From the IMG/VR virus record IMGVR_UViG_3300042433_000146, positions 62,001 to 126,000 of that record: a stretch of 64,000 bases of DNA. One strand, 5' to 3'. The position numbers and the translations under genes are program-made. The number at the start of each line of letters is the position of its first letter. The stretch's first letter is position 1. A model generated the notes under the pieces. It saw only the letters and a list, made by a program, of their open reading frames with translations, was not told the origin of the DNA and made no database searches. Positions 44,716-52,472 of this stretch are shown here, one piece after another. Origin of the DNA: a virus.

Positions 44716-44927
44716 GTGCATTCTATTTCCACTTCAACAAACCAGCCACACAGCGCGCCGGGAAAGTGCAAGTCAGTCTGCACTACAAAGACACTTGTCA
44801 TGTGATCGATAACATTGACTGTCGCGTGCCCGTGCGCGGGCGCATACGCAAGACTCAACCCCGGTTTGTCATGGCCGGGAAAGCGAAGTCCGTTCGCTTT
44901 GAAGATGGCGTGGCGGTGATCGAATGA
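44712..44927 (+). CDS. Hypothetical small protein
   Basis: 71 residues from ATG 44712 (longer frame upstream overlaps uvsY in another frame). Beta-rich, MSAFYFHFNKPATQRAGKVQ, ends KSVRFEDGVAVIE. Unknown. Confidence 0.55.
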   Translation: MSAFYFHFNKPATQRAGKVQVSLHYKDTCHVIDNIDCRVPVRGRIRKTQPRFVMAGKAKSVRFEDGVAVIE

Positions 44928-45247
44928 AAGTCTACCAAGACCCGGTATACCGGTTCAATTTCGACAAGATGACCCGCCGGGACATGTGGGCCTTTTTGTT
45001 GATGCTGGTGACGGCTCCGTCGCTGGCCGTTCAAGCGTGGAAGATGTACAAGGCACCGAAGACGGTTGCCAGTGCATTGATGGTTGGCTACAAAGGAACA
45101 ACTCCATTTGAAGCCGGTTTCTTCTATGCGCCATACATTCCGCTGCAAATGGTTTCGCCCATTCCTACGACAAAACCGCCGGTGGCGTTCAAAACTCGAT
45201 ACGGAACATATTCAGGTTCGAGTTACTATAGAAAGGTACAGCTATGA
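44924..45247 (+). CDS. Stand-alone C-terminal fragment of a gp23-like major capsid protein
   Basis: 107 residues. VGYKGTTPFEAGFFYAPYIP, LQMV and VAFKTRYG with a final SYYRKVQL match the C-terminal end of T4-type gp23 (VGYKGTSpfDAGlFYcPYvPLQMV...F.PkigFKTRYGm...YYRrV). The N-terminal KVYQDPVY also resembles gp23's segment before it, with a 45-residue hydrophobic/basic stretch inserted. A full gp23 is about 450 residues or more. ATGA overlap with the upstream gene shows that it is expressed as its own cistron. Confidence 0.65.
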   Translation: MKVYQDPVYRFNFDKMTRRDMWAFLLMLVTAPSLAVQAWKMYKAPKTVASALMVGYKGTTPFEAGFFYAPYIPLQMVSPIPTTKPPVAFKTRYGTYSGSSYYRKVQL

Positions 45248-45507
45248 AGAAACTGTTTCTGATTCCTCTTCTTATCCTTGCCGGGTGCGCCACGACTCCC
45301 ATGCAAACCCTCTCTACCAACAACCCGGAGTTGCAGATCGATGTTGTCGGTAAAGCGGATGGATGTACCATATATCGTTTTCGCGACGCCGGTAAGAACC
45401 ACTATTTTGTCAAGTGTATCGAAGGCACCGCGCAAGCCATGTCGATGCAATCATGCGGTAAGAATTGTCAGTATGAGGATCGCATTCAGACCGTAACCAC
45501 GCACTAG
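45244..45507 (+). CDS. Small lipoprotein
   Basis: 87 residues. Signal peptide MKKLFLIPLLILAGC with consensus lipobox. Mature part has five Cys (DGCTIYRF..., SCGKNCQYED), probably disulfide-bonded in the periplasm. Resembles short phage lipoproteins of unknown role. Confidence 0.75.
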   Translation: MKKLFLIPLLILAGCATTPMQTLSTNNPELQIDVVGKADGCTIYRFRDAGKNHYFVKCIEGTAQAMSMQSCGKNCQYEDRIQTVTTH

Positions 45508-45539
45508 ATCCCGCGTCTAGTGCTCAAAATGGCCGCGTA

Positions 45540-45545
45540 TAAACA
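45540..45545 (+). promoter_or_regulatory. Late-type promoter, TATAAACA + 5 nt + GTG (45551)
   Basis: TATAAACA precedes the UvsW GTG start by five bases. Confidence 0.6.
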
Positions 45546-45550
45546 CATGC

Positions 45551-47068
45551 GTGGTCGTCATTCGCAAAGTCAACGAATCCTATCTTCAGGTTGACGCCGA
45601 TCCCGGAATCGTTCGAGAGATCAGCGAAGTTCTAACCTTCGAAGTCCCGAACGCACATCACATGCGCCGCATGATGGAGAAGCGCGGGCGCAAGATGTAC
45701 AACAATTGGGATGGGCGCATCAAGCTGTTGGACTATCGCAACGGCGCGGCCTATCTTGGTCTTCACCGTTTCATTCGTCAGTACTGCGAAGAGAACAACT
45801 ATGAAGTCCAGTACGAAGACAACTTCGATTCAGAAAACCCTTTCTCCCTGTGGGAAGCCCGTAAGTTCTTCGAGTCACTAAACCTGTCTGTACAGGGTAA
45901 ACCGCTGGATGTGCGCGACTACCAAGAGCGTGCATTTGTTCACGGGGTTCAGCGCCGCCGGGCCATTCTCGTTTCTCCCACGGCGTCCGGCAAGTCGCTC
46001 ATCATCTATCTTCTGTTGCGGTATCTGCAAGAGTACAAGATGGGAGACACGGGGAAAATTCTTGTCATTGTTCCCACGACATCGCTGGTCGAACAGATGT
46101 ACTCCGACTTCGCCGATTACAGCGCGGCGGACCCGAATTGGAATGTCGAAGAGAATGTCCATCGCGTCCACTCCGGGGCGGAACGAAACACCGATCTTCC
46201 AATCACTGTGACGACGTGGCAGTCCATTTATCGGATGAACGATGAGTGGTTTTTACAATTCCACGGGGTTGTCGGTGACGAAGCCCATCAGTTTGACTCC
46301 AAATCGCTCAGCAAGATTATGTCGTCGCTGGTGAACGCGGAGTATCGTTTCGCCACGACCGGCACATTGAAGGGATCGATGGTCAATGAAATGGTGTTGG
46401 AAGGTCTGTTCGGTCAGGTCTACAACGTCACCACGACCCGCGAACTCATGGATGCTGGTACGGTCGCGGATCTGACAATCAAAGCGCTGGTGCTCCGTTA
46501 CTCCGATGAAGATTGTCAAATGGTCCGGGGTGCCGACTTCCATGCGGAGCGGGACTACATTTCCGCACACACGACCCGCCGGAACTTTGTGCGCAATCTG
46601 GTGTTGAGCCTGAAAGGAAACACGCTGGTTCTTTTCGCTCTTGTCGATAAGCAGGGGAAGCCGCTGTATGAGTCGATCATGGAGCGGGTGGAACCGGGCC
46701 GAAAGGTCTTCTATGTCTCCGGTGAGACGGAAGCCGATGACCGGGAACAGGTGCGTCAGATCACGGAACAGGAAGAGAACGCCATCATCATTGCCAGCTA
46801 CGGCGTCTTTTCGACCGGTGTCAATATCCGCAATCTGGACAATCTGGTATTCGCCGCCGGGACGAAATCGAAGATCCGTACCCTACAAAGCATCGGTCGC
46901 GGCCTTCGGAAAAGTGATCGGAAATCCACGGTGACGGTCTTCGACATCGTGGATGATTTGAGCGTTAAGTCTAAGAAAAATTTCGCCTTAATGCATTTCG
47001 CCGAACGCTTGGCGTTCTATGCGGCGGAACAGTTCCGGTACAAGATTTACCGGATCGACCTGTCGTAA
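45551..47068 (+). CDS. uvsW: UvsW-type helicase
   Basis: 505 residues (T4 UvsW 503). SF2 helicase that unwinds R-loops and branched DNA and promotes the switch from origin- to recombination-dependent replication. Walker A SPTASGKSL, DEAH variant GDEAHQF, motif III ATTGTLK, motif VI QSIGRGLRKS. The N-terminal ~100 residues match the UvsW DNA-binding region (KMYNNWDGRIKLLDYRNGAA). Confidence 0.93.
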   Translation: MVVIRKVNESYLQVDADPGIVREISEVLTFEVPNAHHMRRMMEKRGRKMYNNWDGRIKLLDYRNGAAYLGLHRFIRQYCEENNYEVQYEDNFDSENPFSLWEARKFFESLNLSVQGKPLDVRDYQERAFVHGVQRRRAILVSPTASGKSLIIYLLLRYLQEYKMGDTGKILVIVPTTSLVEQMYSDFADYSAADPNWNVEENVHRVHSGAERNTDLPITVTTWQSIYRMNDEWFLQFHGVVGDEAHQFDSKSLSKIMSSLVNAEYRFATTGTLKGSMVNEMVLEGLFGQVYNVTTTRELMDAGTVADLTIKALVLRYSDEDCQMVRGADFHAERDYISAHTTRRNFVRNLVLSLKGNTLVLFALVDKQGKPLYESIMERVEPGRKVFYVSGETEADDREQVRQITEQEENAIIIASYGVFSTGVNIRNLDNLVFAAGTKSKIRTLQSIGRGLRKSDRKSTVTVFDIVDDLSVKSKKNFALMHFAERLAFYAAEQFRYKIYRIDLS

Positions 47069-47069
47069 G

Positions 47070-47077
47070 TATAAATA
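47070..47077 (+). promoter_or_regulatory. Perfect late promoter TATAAATA with no clear start codon at +1
   Basis: Full TATAAATA just after uvsW. The downstream 100 nt has a helix TCGTCGCA / TGCGGCGA but only a 13-codon TTG frame. It may drive gp55 (start 47349) with a long leader or a small RNA. Confidence 0.65.
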
Positions 47078-47180
47078 CGGGGATTGTCGTCGCATTTGGA
47101 AGGGTGCGGCGAATTCTCTTGGTGAAACGAGTTTTTCAGTGCGACATCGCGCGCTGATAATGGAAGTTAGGTCGGTGTGT

Positions 47181-47312
47181 CTAGTACCCGAAATGAGCTT
47201 TGATAAGGTTCATCACCAAGATGAACCATGCAATGCCAACGACGGACATCAAGATCCATCCGGCGAACAAAGCTATCGCGATCTTCAAAGTGAATCGCAG
47301 AAAGGATAACAT
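47181..47312 (-). CDS. Small two-span membrane protein, 43 residues
   Basis: MLSFLRFTLKIAIALFAGWI, LMSVVGIAWFILVMNL, then KAHFGY. It lies antisense in the uvsW-gp55 gap with its own TTGACT-17-TATGCT promoter whose -10 ends 8 nt before ATG. Confidence 0.6.
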   Translation of the reverse strand: MLSFLRFTLKIAIALFAGWILMSVVGIAWFILVMNLIKAHFGY

Positions 47313-47320
47313 ATGCTTCA

Positions 47321-47349
47321 AGCATAACAGGGATGGACATATAAGTCAA
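47321..47349 (-). promoter_or_regulatory. Sigma70-like promoter with TTGAC-N6-GTC
   Basis: TTGACT (47344-47349), 17-nt spacer TATATGTC..., TATGCT (47321-47326). Its dyad GAC-TTATAT-GTC abuts the start codon of gp55 on the other strand, so a bound regulator could affect both. Confidence 0.7.
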
Positions 47350-47927
47350 TGGAGCGCAAGAAAAATCAGTACGTGGACAACAAGAAGCTGTACGATGCCC
47401 TAGTCGAATGGCTGAAGGACCGGAAGGCGGCACAACGCAATAAGCAAAACCTCCCTCCGCTCCCCGACTATATTGGTGAGTGTATCTTGTTGATGGCAAA
47501 CCGTTTGGCTCAAAAAGCCAACTTCGTCAACTACACTTTCAAAGATGACATGATCGGCGATGCGATGGAATCGTGTTTGCGGTATCTGCACAATTTCAAC
47601 CCGACGCGGAGCACCAACGCTTTTGCCTATGTGACACAGATCCTTCACAATGCGTTTGTGCGCCGGATTCAGCGGGAACGGCGGAACAGCTATACCAAGG
47701 CGATGTTGATTAGCCACGGTATGCCGGGGTATTCGGTGCAAGAAGGCGACGAAACGGAATACACCAACACCTACGTCGATTTCCTTCAAGAGAATGTCAC
47801 CGACGTGATTGAAAAGTTCGAGTCCGCCAAGAAACGGAAGAAGGACCGGCAACAGAAGAAGTTGGGTCTGGAAAGTTTCTTCGTGGAAGAACCAACCGAA
47901 CAAGTAGTCGGGGCCGGTTCACAGTAA
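47349..47927 (+). CDS. gp55: Late-transcription sigma factor gp55
   Basis: 192 residues (T4 gp55 185). It directs host RNA polymerase to late TATAAATA promoters. Matches: QYVDNKKLYDALVEWLKDRK (T4 YVNNKELLQAIIDWK), DYIGECILLMANRLAQKANF, YTFKDDMIGDAMESCLRYLH, NFNPTRSTNAFAYVTQILHN, AFVRRIQRERRN. The many late promoters in this window are its predicted targets. Confidence 0.92.
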   Translation: MERKKNQYVDNKKLYDALVEWLKDRKAAQRNKQNLPPLPDYIGECILLMANRLAQKANFVNYTFKDDMIGDAMESCLRYLHNFNPTRSTNAFAYVTQILHNAFVRRIQRERRNSYTKAMLISHGMPGYSVQEGDETEYTNTYVDFLQENVTDVIEKFESAKKRKKDRQQKKLGLESFFVEEPTEQVVGAGSQ

Positions 47928-47951
47928 GAACAATTTTGGTGCGGTAGGAAA

Positions 47952-47990
47952 AGGCGGGATGTGCGCTCCATCCCGCCTTTTTCTTTTGCT
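47952..47990 (+). terminator. Terminator of gp55
   Basis: GGCGGGATG / CATCCCGCC hairpin followed by TTTTTCTTTT. Confidence 0.92.
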
Positions 47991-48011
47991 CAAAACATAC
48001 ATAGAGTGTGT

Positions 48012-48353
48012 ATGGCCGTTGAAACTGTTTCGACGATGATAGGGTACGATCTTCGGGATCACCGGTGGGTAGCATTTTGTCCGCACTACGATCTGGACGC
48101 GCACGACACGACAATTGAATCTAGTTGGGACCGGCTAGTCGATTTGTGCAACGGGTGGGTCGAATGGTGCCTTCTGCAAGGATTGCCGGAATTGAGCGAA
48201 ACACACGCGCCTTATCTCAATGTGATTGAAGAGTCGATCAAAGAACCATATGCGACGGTGGAACTGGCCGGGTTGAGCATCGAAATGACCGGCTGGCTGA
48301 TTCTGGATCGGTTGCCGGGTAATTGGCAACAGGGACGAATTCTGGACGCCTAA
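48012..48353 (+). CDS. Hypothetical protein
   Basis: 113 residues from ATG 48012 (TACATA ends 8 nt upstream; longer frame would cross the terminator). MAVETVSTMIGYDLRDHRWV, Trp-rich (DLCNGWVEWCLLQG). Unknown. Confidence 0.55.
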   Translation: MAVETVSTMIGYDLRDHRWVAFCPHYDLDAHDTTIESSWDRLVDLCNGWVEWCLLQGLPELSETHAPYLNVIEESIKEPYATVELAGLSIEMTGWLILDRLPGNWQQGRILDA

Positions 48354-48356
48354 ATG
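48351..48356 (+). promoter_or_regulatory. Late-type promoter, TAAATG + 5 nt + ATG (48362)
   Basis: TAAATG overlapping the previous stop, five bases before the tail tube start. Confidence 0.5.
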
Positions 48357-48361
48357 GATGT

Positions 48362-48811
48362 ATGAGTAAGAAATCAGGGGCGGCAACCGCCGCCAAAAAC
48401 GAATACATCCCTCTTGACAAATTCCGTTTGGAGTTCACCAGCATTCCCGGTGTGAAGGAATTGGCTGGTATCAGTCAAAGTGTCCGACAAGTTAATCTGC
48501 CCGGCGGTGAACGTGGTAAGTCGAACACGATGATCTGTGATTCGATGACTGTGACTTTCGTAGAGACGACGGATTTGAATTTCGTCAAGTTCGTCTCATG
48601 GCTCCAAACATCATCCGGTGATCTGGCGACCGCGAAGTTGTACATTCAGAATCAATCGGAAAAAGACGTACTGTGTGTGTCTATGGAAGGCATGGAGATC
48701 ACACAGGTGTGTAGTGTTAGCCTTGGCAATTCGGCCTTGATCGGAACGACTGGCAATATGGAATTTGATGTTGTGTTCCGTGTCGGACGGACCAATTACA
48801 CCGTCCTCTAA
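48362..48811 (+). CDS. Tail tube-like protein (gp19 type)
   Basis: 149 residues from ATG 48362 (MSKKSGAATAAKNEYIPLDK). RLEFTSIPGVKELAGISQSV, RQVNLPGGE and a C-terminal GTTGNMEFDVVFRVGRTNY have the strand order of myoviral tail tube subunits, shorter than T4 gp19 (163). Late promoter and terminator flank it as a single gene, suiting an abundant structural product. Confidence 0.6.
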   Translation: MSKKSGAATAAKNEYIPLDKFRLEFTSIPGVKELAGISQSVRQVNLPGGERGKSNTMICDSMTVTFVETTDLNFVKFVSWLQTSSGDLATAKLYIQNQSEKDVLCVSMEGMEITQVCSVSLGNSALIGTTGNMEFDVVFRVGRTNYTVL

Positions 48812-48825
48812 TTCTCTTCAACATG

Positions 48826-48861
48826 TGTGGCCGCGTTTTCAAAGCGCGGCCACTTTCCATT
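48826..48861 (+). terminator. Terminator after the tail tube-like gene
   Basis: GTGGCCGCG / CGCGGCCAC stem followed by TTTCCATTTTT. Confidence 0.88.
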
Positions 48862-48896
48862 TTTGCGGGCGTTTCTCGATACGACAATAGAGAAAG

Positions 48897-49040
48897 ATGT
48901 CGGACCCGCGATACCTTCACAGTGCGGTGGTGATTGCCTTCACCATACTCGTTTCGCTTGGCCCTGTCATCTGTGACCGAATGATCGCACTTTACCGACA
49001 ACATGTGAAGGGAAAGGCCCAATTATCGAGGTTTGAATGA
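48897..49040 (+). CDS. Small single-span membrane protein, 47 residues
   Basis: MSDPRYLHSAVVIAFTILVS then LGPVIC is one span; the tail is basic. GACAAT ends 8 nt before ATG. Overlaps gp47 start (ATGA), so it heads the recombination operon. Confidence 0.6.
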   Translation: MSDPRYLHSAVVIAFTILVSLGPVICDRMIALYRQHVKGKAQLSRFE

Positions 49041-50200
49041 AGATTGCATTGCTGGCGGACACGCATTTCGGCGTCCGCAACGACATGGCGGCGTTCTATG
49101 ACACGTTCGATAGTTTCTACACCAAGACGTTTTTTCCGACAATTGATCGGCGCGGGATCAAGCATATTTTGCACTTGGGTGATGTGTTCGACCGTCGCAA
49201 GTACGTCAACTTCCAGACCTTAGAGAAGACCCGTCAGGTGTTTTTCGATCCCATGCGCGCGCGTGGGATGCAGATGAAAGTCATCTTGGGCAATCACGAC
49301 GTTTACTACCGATCCACAAACCGGCTGAATGCTGTCTCTTTGCTCTTGGGTGAGTATCTGAAGAATCCGACCAATGATCCCAACGAAGGCAAATTGGTTG
49401 AAGGTGGGCTACCGCTTCCGTACCTACATGACATCGACGTATACGAACAGCCATGTGAAACCGATATCTTCGGTATGGACTGTGTTGTCATGCCGTGGAT
49501 CAACGGAGAAAATTACGAAGCCGCGATGAAAATTGCGAAGGGCGCGCGCGGTTCGAAACCGGTGTTCGGTCATTTGGAACTCACCGGATTCAACATGTAT
49601 CGCAACAGCGTATGCGAACACGGACTGGACCCGAAGGTCTTCAATCGTTTCGACATGGTGTTGACAGGTCACTTTCACCACCAATCACAGAAGGGCGGCA
49701 TCCGCTATGTAGGCGCGCCATACGAAATGATCTGGTCGGACTATGATGATCCGCGTGGTTTCCACATCCTTGACACGGAAACGTTCGAGCTTGAGTTTGT
49801 CAGGAACCCGGATCAGATGTTCTACAAAGTCCGCTATGATGATTCTGCGGATGTGCCGGGACGTTCCGCTCCGGGGCCGGACATCGAACCATCGGCGGAC
49901 TGGAAAGGCAAGTTCATCAAGATCATTGTCATGCGGAAGAAAGATCCGTATGCCTTCGATCAATTCATGGACGCGGTGTGGGCAACCCAACCACATGATG
50001 TGTCGCTGGTCGAAGATGAAACCCTTGACATCGATAAGGTGCTCGAAGGGAAAGATGAAACGCTCATCATCGACGACACTCCAACTGTGTTGAATGCATA
50101 CGTGGATGCGATCACTACACAGGATGTGAACAAACCGGCACTGAAGCGACTGATGTTAGAACTCTACACAGAAGCCGTGGCGACCAGTGGAAAAGACTGA
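49037..50200 (+). CDS. gp47: Recombination nuclease subunit gp47 (Mre11/SbcD)
   Basis: 387 residues (T4 gp47 339). Metallophosphoesterase motifs: ADTHFGVRND, LHLGDVFDRRK, ILGNHDVYYRS, GHLELTGF, LTGHFHHQS. With gp46 it resects DNA ends for recombination-dependent replication and host DNA breakdown. Confidence 0.94.
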   Translation: MKIALLADTHFGVRNDMAAFYDTFDSFYTKTFFPTIDRRGIKHILHLGDVFDRRKYVNFQTLEKTRQVFFDPMRARGMQMKVILGNHDVYYRSTNRLNAVSLLLGEYLKNPTNDPNEGKLVEGGLPLPYLHDIDVYEQPCETDIFGMDCVVMPWINGENYEAAMKIAKGARGSKPVFGHLELTGFNMYRNSVCEHGLDPKVFNRFDMVLTGHFHHQSQKGGIRYVGAPYEMIWSDYDDPRGFHILDTETFELEFVRNPDQMFYKVRYDDSADVPGRSAPGPDIEPSADWKGKFIKIIVMRKKDPYAFDQFMDAVWATQPHDVSLVEDETLDIDKVLEGKDETLIIDDTPTVLNAYVDAITTQDVNKPALKRLMLELYTEAVATSGKD

Positions 50201-50385
50201 TGCAATTTGAAGGTCTGGTGTTTCGTTATTGGGTCGATGATGGCATCGGCTATCTTCGAACGAAAGAAGGTTACGTGTATCTGTTCCGGGATACACGAAT
50301 TGATGGTGTGGTCGCGAACGGAAAGATTGTTGATTTTGATGTTGAGGGCGATCAAGTTGTCCGGGGCATCGTCAGGGAAAGATAA
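50200..50385 (+). CDS. Small OB/cold-shock-like protein between gp47 and gp46
   Basis: 61 residues, overlapping both neighbours by one base. GIGYLRTKEGYVYLFRDTRI, DGVVANGKIVDFDVEGDQVV, RGIVRER follows the cold-shock/OB strand pattern (G.G.i....g.diFvh.s.i.......G..V.F.ve.g). Position equals T4 gene 47.1 but it is not clearly homologous. Confidence 0.65.
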   Translation: MQFEGLVFRYWVDDGIGYLRTKEGYVYLFRDTRIDGVVANGKIVDFDVEGDQVVRGIVRER

Positions 50386-52097
50386 TGCTTGAATTCCAAT
50401 CCATTCGATACAAAAACTTTCTGAGCACCGGCAACAATGAAACGGTCATTCAGATCAACACGTCGCCAACGACTCTCATCTTAGGCGACAACGGAAGCGG
50501 CAAGTCAACCATGCTGGATGCATTGTGCTTCGGGTTGTTTGGTAAGCCGTATCGCAAGATCAAAAAAGAACAGCTTATCAATTCCATCAATCAACGCGAT
50601 TGTCTGGTGGAGATCGAATTCCATACGCGCGGAGATCACTACAAGATCCGGCGCGGCATCAAGCCGAACTTCTTGAACATTCTCAAGAACGGGCAATTGC
50701 TCGAAGAGAATGCGGCGGTGAAGGACCAGCAAGAATATCTCGAAACTCACATCCTGAAGCTGTCGATGAAATCCTTCACTCAGTTGGTCATTCTCGGTTC
50801 CGCTAGTTTCGTGCCGTTTATGCAACTGAGCGCGGCTGACCGCCGGGCGCTGGTCGAAGATATCCTTGAGATTCAAGTCCTGTCAGAAATGAATGAAGTT
50901 CTGAAGGGCCGGGTGTCGAAGATCAAGCAAGAAATCGCCTTGGTAGAACAGCAAGTTCTCAGTACCAATGAAGCGATTCGGTTGGTGGAAGACTCCATCA
51001 ATTCCATGAAACAACAGGCCGATCAGGAACGGCAACGGAAGCTGGATCGCATCGCGGAGATTGAAACGCAAATCCAAGCGATCACAGATGACATACAAGT
51101 CAAAACCGAAGAAGTTGAAGGCGTGTTGGCCCGGATTGCCGACGAACCCGCTGTCAATGAGAAGCTGTCTGACTACAGCGAAAGAAAGACGAAAATCAAG
51201 TCCAAGGCTCAAGAGTTGACGACGGAGATTCGGTTTTTCCAAGACAACGACACATGTCCGACCTGTACACAGCCGATCCAGACGGATTTCCGGGACAAGA
51301 CGATTGCAGACAAGAAGACCTTCTTGGCGAAACTGAAGGACGGTCATACTGCACTGACAGAGAAAGAATCGACCTTTCTACATCGCCGGGAAGAAATTTC
51401 TCAGTGCCGGTCGCAGATTCAATCGATCCGTCAGGAGATCGCGGCGCGCCGGGCTGAGTCCAACACACTCAACACTGAATCGCGGCGGCTGAGTCTTGAC
51501 ATACAGAAGACGGACAGCACGCTGATCGCCAAGGAAGAAGGAAAACTGGAAGAGTTGCACCGGCGCGAAGAAGAGTTGGAAGTCATGCGGAAGCATTTGG
51601 CGGAAACCAAACAGCTTCAGGATGTGGCCGCTATCATGTTGAAAGATGGAGGGATCAAGACTAGTATCATCCGTCAATATCTGCCTGTCATCAACAAGGT
51701 GGTCAATCGTTTCCTCTCCGCGTTGAATTTTCCGGTACAATTCAGTTTAGACGAAACATTCAACGAAACCATCAAGGCGCGACATAGGGATGAGTTCAGC
51801 TACCCATCCTTCTCCGAAGGGGAAAAGTTGCGCATCGACTTGGCAATCTTGTTTTGCTGGCGGGAAGTCGCCCGCCTCAAAAACAGTATGGCAACGAACT
51901 TGCTCATTCTTGATGAAGTAGTCGATTCTAGTTTGGATGTGACCGGAATTGACGCCTTCATGACGGTGCTGGCGGAATTGTCTGAAACGACTCACGTGTT
52001 CGTTATCTCACACAAATCCGATGCCTTGGCCGAAAAGTTTGATCGCACGATCAAATTTGTGAAACGGGCGAACTTCTCACAGATCCAACTAGCGTAG
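50385..52097 (+). CDS. gp46: Recombination ATPase subunit gp46 (Rad50/SbcC)
   Basis: 570 residues (T4 gp46 560). Walker A GDNGSGKS at 34-41, Q-loop region, two coiled-coil arms with a zinc hook CPTC at 291-294, ABC signature (FSEGEKLRIDLAI) and Walker B LLILDEVVDS. Forms the gp46/47 complex. Confidence 0.95.
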   Translation: MLEFQSIRYKNFLSTGNNETVIQINTSPTTLILGDNGSGKSTMLDALCFGLFGKPYRKIKKEQLINSINQRDCLVEIEFHTRGDHYKIRRGIKPNFLNILKNGQLLEENAAVKDQQEYLETHILKLSMKSFTQLVILGSASFVPFMQLSAADRRALVEDILEIQVLSEMNEVLKGRVSKIKQEIALVEQQVLSTNEAIRLVEDSINSMKQQADQERQRKLDRIAEIETQIQAITDDIQVKTEEVEGVLARIADEPAVNEKLSDYSERKTKIKSKAQELTTEIRFFQDNDTCPTCTQPIQTDFRDKTIADKKTFLAKLKDGHTALTEKESTFLHRREEISQCRSQIQSIRQEIAARRAESNTLNTESRRLSLDIQKTDSTLIAKEEGKLEELHRREEELEVMRKHLAETKQLQDVAAIMLKDGGIKTSIIRQYLPVINKVVNRFLSALNFPVQFSLDETFNETIKARHRDEFSYPSFSEGEKLRIDLAILFCWREVARLKNSMATNLLILDEVVDSSLDVTGIDAFMTVLAELSETTHVFVISHKSDALAEKFDRTIKFVKRANFSQIQLA

Positions 52098-52107
52098 AAA
52101 AAATGAA

Positions 52108-52136
52108 TTGCTTCCTTCATCGGTTTCTGGTATGCT
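52108..52136 (+). promoter_or_regulatory. Sigma70-like promoter after gp46
   Basis: TTGCTT (52108-52113), 17-nt spacer, TATGCT (52131-52136). The ~70-nt leader contains the hairpin TTACGTT-GGG-AACGTAA and then AAAGAGAG before ATG 52214. Confidence 0.65.
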
Positions 52137-52213
52137 TGGGATCGACGGAGAGGCGTGCGTACTTTTAGAACTATCGCCGTTACGTTGGGAAACGTAAAGA
52201 AAGAGAGCTTGAT

Positions 52214-52432
52214 ATGGCCCGGAACAATGTGGTTGAGGTTAGACCACCCAAGGGTTCGAACTTGGATACGGTCCTAGTGGCTTTGCACGGACTACAGGAG
52301 CAACAGGCAGAGTTGCGGGAAGGAATCAGTAGCATCCGTTCGCAACTGAACCGTCTGCGGCGACCGGTGCGCAAATCTGTCAGTCGTATTCGCGTGGTGC
52401 CAGTATCCGGCATTCACGCAATTGCCGGTTAA
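52214..52432 (+). CDS. Small coiled-coil protein
   Basis: 72 residues: LVALHGLQEQQAELREGISS and IRSQLNRLRRPVRKSVSRIR form a charged coiled coil with a basic end. One of the few genes with a true leader. Unknown function. Confidence 0.6.
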   Translation: MARNNVVEVRPPKGSNLDTVLVALHGLQEQQAELREGISSIRSQLNRLRRPVRKSVSRIRVVPVSGIHAIAG

Positions 52433-52435
52433 CAC

Positions 52436-52465
52436 TTGACATATAGGTCCGCATCATGCTATCTT
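52436..52465 (+). promoter_or_regulatory. Sigma70-like promoter with TTGAC-N6-GTC
   Basis: TTGACA (52436-52441), spacer TATAGGTC..., CTATCT/TATCTT (52459-52465). ATG 52473 follows 7-8 nt later, so the upstream TTG (52464) is inside the promoter. Confidence 0.85.
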
Positions 52466-52472
52466 GAGTGTG

